From: a virus | Virus record (IMG/VR): IMGVR_UViG_3300025174_000850 | Location: 1-47,813 of that record | DNA: 47,813 nt | Strand: one strand, 5' to 3' | In this document: one piece after another, positions 46,388 through 47,813 of the stretch | Layout of the letters: every line of letters starts with the position of its first letter | Numbering within the stretch: the first letter of the stretch is position 1 | Notes under the pieces: model-generated | Seen by the model: only the letters and a program-made list of their open reading frames with translations | What the model was told of the DNA's origin: nothing | Databases searched by the model: none | Translations under genes and position numbers: made by a program

Positions 46388-46417
46388 GATATATCTAGAT
46401 AATGAAATAATAGTCAA
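46388..46417 (-). promoter_or_regulatory. Promoter for the leftward non-coding region
   Basis: Minus strand: -35 TTGACT (46417-46412), the same hexamer as in the HTH promoter, 18-bp spacer, -10 TATATC (46393-46388). It directly adjoins repeat copy 17. The long spacer and imperfect -10 make it moderate. Confidence 0.45.
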
Positions 46418-46447
46418 TTAACTTATGGAATATGCTAATTGAATAAA
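46418..46447 (+). repeat. 30-bp dispersed hairpin repeat, copy 17 (variant)
   Basis: Variant with CTTATGG in place of CCTTTGG and a divergent right half. It precedes the outer membrane protein gene; the variant CTTATGG is shared only with copy 18. Confidence 0.75.
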
Positions 46448-46490
46448 TACCCAACACCTAGTTGATGTTGTTGGAGTATCAAGGTTACCA

Positions 46491-47471
46491 TTGATAATGA
46501 TGTCACTAATTCTTACTCAGTCTTTATTTAGTCAGACCCTTACTACCCACGGGATTGTAGAGGTGGGGACCGTATTTAGCGACTTAAAGCGTCTCGCTGG
46601 TCATGAAGTATCCATCGGAGACTTCTTCGCCAATTTTAGGTTTGAAATCAGCTATGGCAGTACCAATATCTACTTTGACTGGATTCCAAAAGAAACAACT
46701 TTGGATTCTACAGATTGGAAATATTCAGATGCGTATGTTGCACGACCATATTTCCTTCCCGGTATAAATGTACACTGGTATGATTTGCAATTGACATTTG
46801 GTGCATTTATAGCAAGTGGACTAGAACCTATTTCATCTGTACCTACTAGTTATTATCTATCTGGTCCTCTCCCATTATTATTATCGAGACGCTACGATAA
46901 GGGGGTAAAAGCAAAATATCATCCAAATGATGTGATAACATTTGAGTTAGCCGTGGTGGATGGGGATTGGACTCTTGGAGATTCCGATGTTTTTGCATCT
47001 CGCACTGATTCCAACAACTCCTATCCGTCATACGCTATAGGATTTGAGGTAACTCCGACTCGATATATTTATTTTGGTACAACCAACACAACTGGTGATA
47101 CTGGCAGTTATCCCGGAGATAAGAGGCGAGAGGATGATATTATCGTCTATACTGGTTTTCGCCACTCCTTAGCATCAGCACGTACCTTTATCTCTTTCAT
47201 GGGGCGCAACCAAACTGGAGACGGAAGTGGGAGACATACTGATGCCGTGCATACGGGAGCCGTGGGATTGGAGGTATCTTATTGGATTTTTTATGGTAGT
47301 GTTTGGTATATGAAGAATTTTAGCAATCAACCAGATGGGGAGATTTGGTTTAACTATACAGATAATCTATTAGGATGGTCTATTGGAGCAAAATGGAAAA
47401 TGGTAGGCGTTCAATACGAAAGACTAGGTATGGATAACATAATTGTAACTAGTATTCAATTAAACTGGTAA
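46491..47471 (+). CDS. Outer-membrane beta-barrel (porin-like) protein
   Basis: About 326 aa from TTG 46491 (AAGG 6 nt upstream); ATG 46497 is the alternative. A short signal peptide (MMSLILTQSLFSQ) is followed by alternating-hydrophobicity strands with many aromatic residues (IYFDWIPKE, HWYDLQLTFGAFIASG, WIFYGSVWYMKNF) and a C-terminal strand ending QLNW, the BAM-type signature with a terminal aromatic residue. The family resembles porins but cannot be named. As part of a phage it could be a lysogenic-conversion protein altering the host surface, or the window may pass into host DNA here. Repeats flank it on both sides. Confidence 0.72.
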   Translation: MIMMSLILTQSLFSQTLTTHGIVEVGTVFSDLKRLAGHEVSIGDFFANFRFEISYGSTNIYFDWIPKETTLDSTDWKYSDAYVARPYFLPGINVHWYDLQLTFGAFIASGLEPISSVPTSYYLSGPLPLLLSRRYDKGVKAKYHPNDVITFELAVVDGDWTLGDSDVFASRTDSNNSYPSYAIGFEVTPTRYIYFGTTNTTGDTGSYPGDKRREDDIIVYTGFRHSLASARTFISFMGRNQTGDGSGRHTDAVHTGAVGLEVSYWIFYGSVWYMKNFSNQPDGEIWFNYTDNLLGWSIGAKWKMVGVQYERLGMDNIIVTSIQLNW

Positions 47472-47501
47472 AAATCGATGTAATTAATAAATAATATCCA
47501 A

Positions 47502-47531
47502 TTAACTTATGGAATATGCCGATGGAATATA
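47502..47531 (+). repeat. 30-bp dispersed hairpin repeat, copy 18 (variant)
   Basis: Same CTTATGG variant as copy 17. It carries ATG-CCG-ATG-GAA-TAT in the sense of the next gene and is in frame with it. Confidence 0.82.
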
Positions 47532-47803
47532 AATCTATGGAAACACTAGCCAACCAAACTAATCGTGCCTTCTTCAAAAAGATTTTAGATGACTTGAATC
47601 GTAAGTTATACGACTTAGATATCCGTCTAGAACAAGTAGAAAAGAAAATAGAAAATATCGAAATAGTTAGAATAACAGATAGAGATGATGCAGTTGTTAC
47701 CATTGATGATTTACATACCGTCAGAGATGACTTGACAAGTAGGATAGATGATATCTGGAAAGCAGTTAAAGAAATTTTGAAAAATAGTGAAAAAGGTTCT
47801 TGA
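47516..47803 (+). CDS. Small coiled-coil protein (95 aa or shorter)
   Basis: Heptad-rich throughout (LDDLNRKLYDLDIRLEQVEK, VRDDLTSRIDDIWKAVKEIL), with no membrane segment or cysteines. The first ATG (47516) and second (47522) are inside repeat copy 18, giving MPMEY at the start; ATG 47537 (METLANQ) is an alternative outside the repeat. No family recognised. It may be an accessory to the outer membrane protein gene before it. Confidence 0.6.
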   Translation: MPMEYKSMETLANQTNRAFFKKILDDLNRKLYDLDIRLEQVEKKIENIEIVRITDRDDAVVTIDDLHTVRDDLTSRIDDIWKAVKEILKNSEKGS

Positions 47804-47813
47804 CATTTGTTAA

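Noticed and set aside
1-47813. tRNA genes, integrase or attachment sites
   Set aside because: I looked for T-arm signatures and tyrosine or serine recombinase motifs and saw none. Lysogeny therefore cannot be shown from this window.

Overview
The window is most of the genome, or a large prophage segment, of a tailed siphovirus. Head genes are HK97-like (portal, S78-type prohead protease, HK97-fold capsid, gp6/gp10-like connectors, large terminase). The tail is lambda-like and non-contractile (tube protein, G/GT-type assembly chaperones, tape measure, and M-, L-, NlpC/P60- and J-type tip proteins). The DNA is AT-rich. A candidate u-spanin and a porin-like outer membrane protein point to a Gram-negative host. 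I cannot name the host or a known close relative.

Almost everything from 1 to about 43,920 is transcribed leftward (minus strand). Read in that direction the order is: a 32-aa membrane peptide, a zinc-ribbon protein and the terminase genes (43,917-41,488), ending in an intrinsic terminator; portal, protease, capsid and connectors (41,369-35,026); tail tube, frameshifted chaperones, tape measure and tip (35,013-24,926); tail fibre and spike, a candidate lysis cassette, a giant 23-residue-repeat adhesin and a sugar-modifying fusion enzyme (24,877-15,498); then a regulator (HTH), a ParB-like protein, and a replication/recombination block with SSB, PD-(D/E)XK nuclease, RecA, SNF2-type helicase, DNA methyltransferase, family A DNA polymerase, loader-like protein, DnaB-type helicase, CHC2 zinc-finger protein and a Hel308/Ski2-like helicase. 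A divergent promoter region near 43,925-44,000 also drives a short rightward set (44,101-45,657) with a glycosyltransferase-like and a methyltransferase-like gene. Next comes about 0.8 kb with no convincing gene but with a promoter, terminators and many hairpins on the minus strand. Last are an outer-membrane beta-barrel gene and a small coiled-coil gene.

The most striking feature is the Hel308-like helicase. It is a fractured gene: its N-terminal half ends in a split-intein N fragment, a free-standing EDxHD (Vsr-like) homing endonuclease lies between the halves, and its C-terminal half begins with a split-intein C fragment ending in His-Asn followed by Cys. The three pieces lie in three different frames, each with its own start and stop. 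Trans-splicing would rebuild a continuous helicase motif.

Other notable signals are: a canonical -1 slippery heptamer (AAAAAAC) directly before the stop of the tail chaperone gene, with an open -1 frame behind it; a family of 18 copies of a 30-bp hairpin repeat placed at gene borders in both orientations, twice inserted in frame inside genes; several promoters whose -10 box lies 6-7 bp from an ATG (probable leaderless mRNAs), three of which share an upstream TTAAAATTTTT block; and a possible ~610-nt structured RNA.
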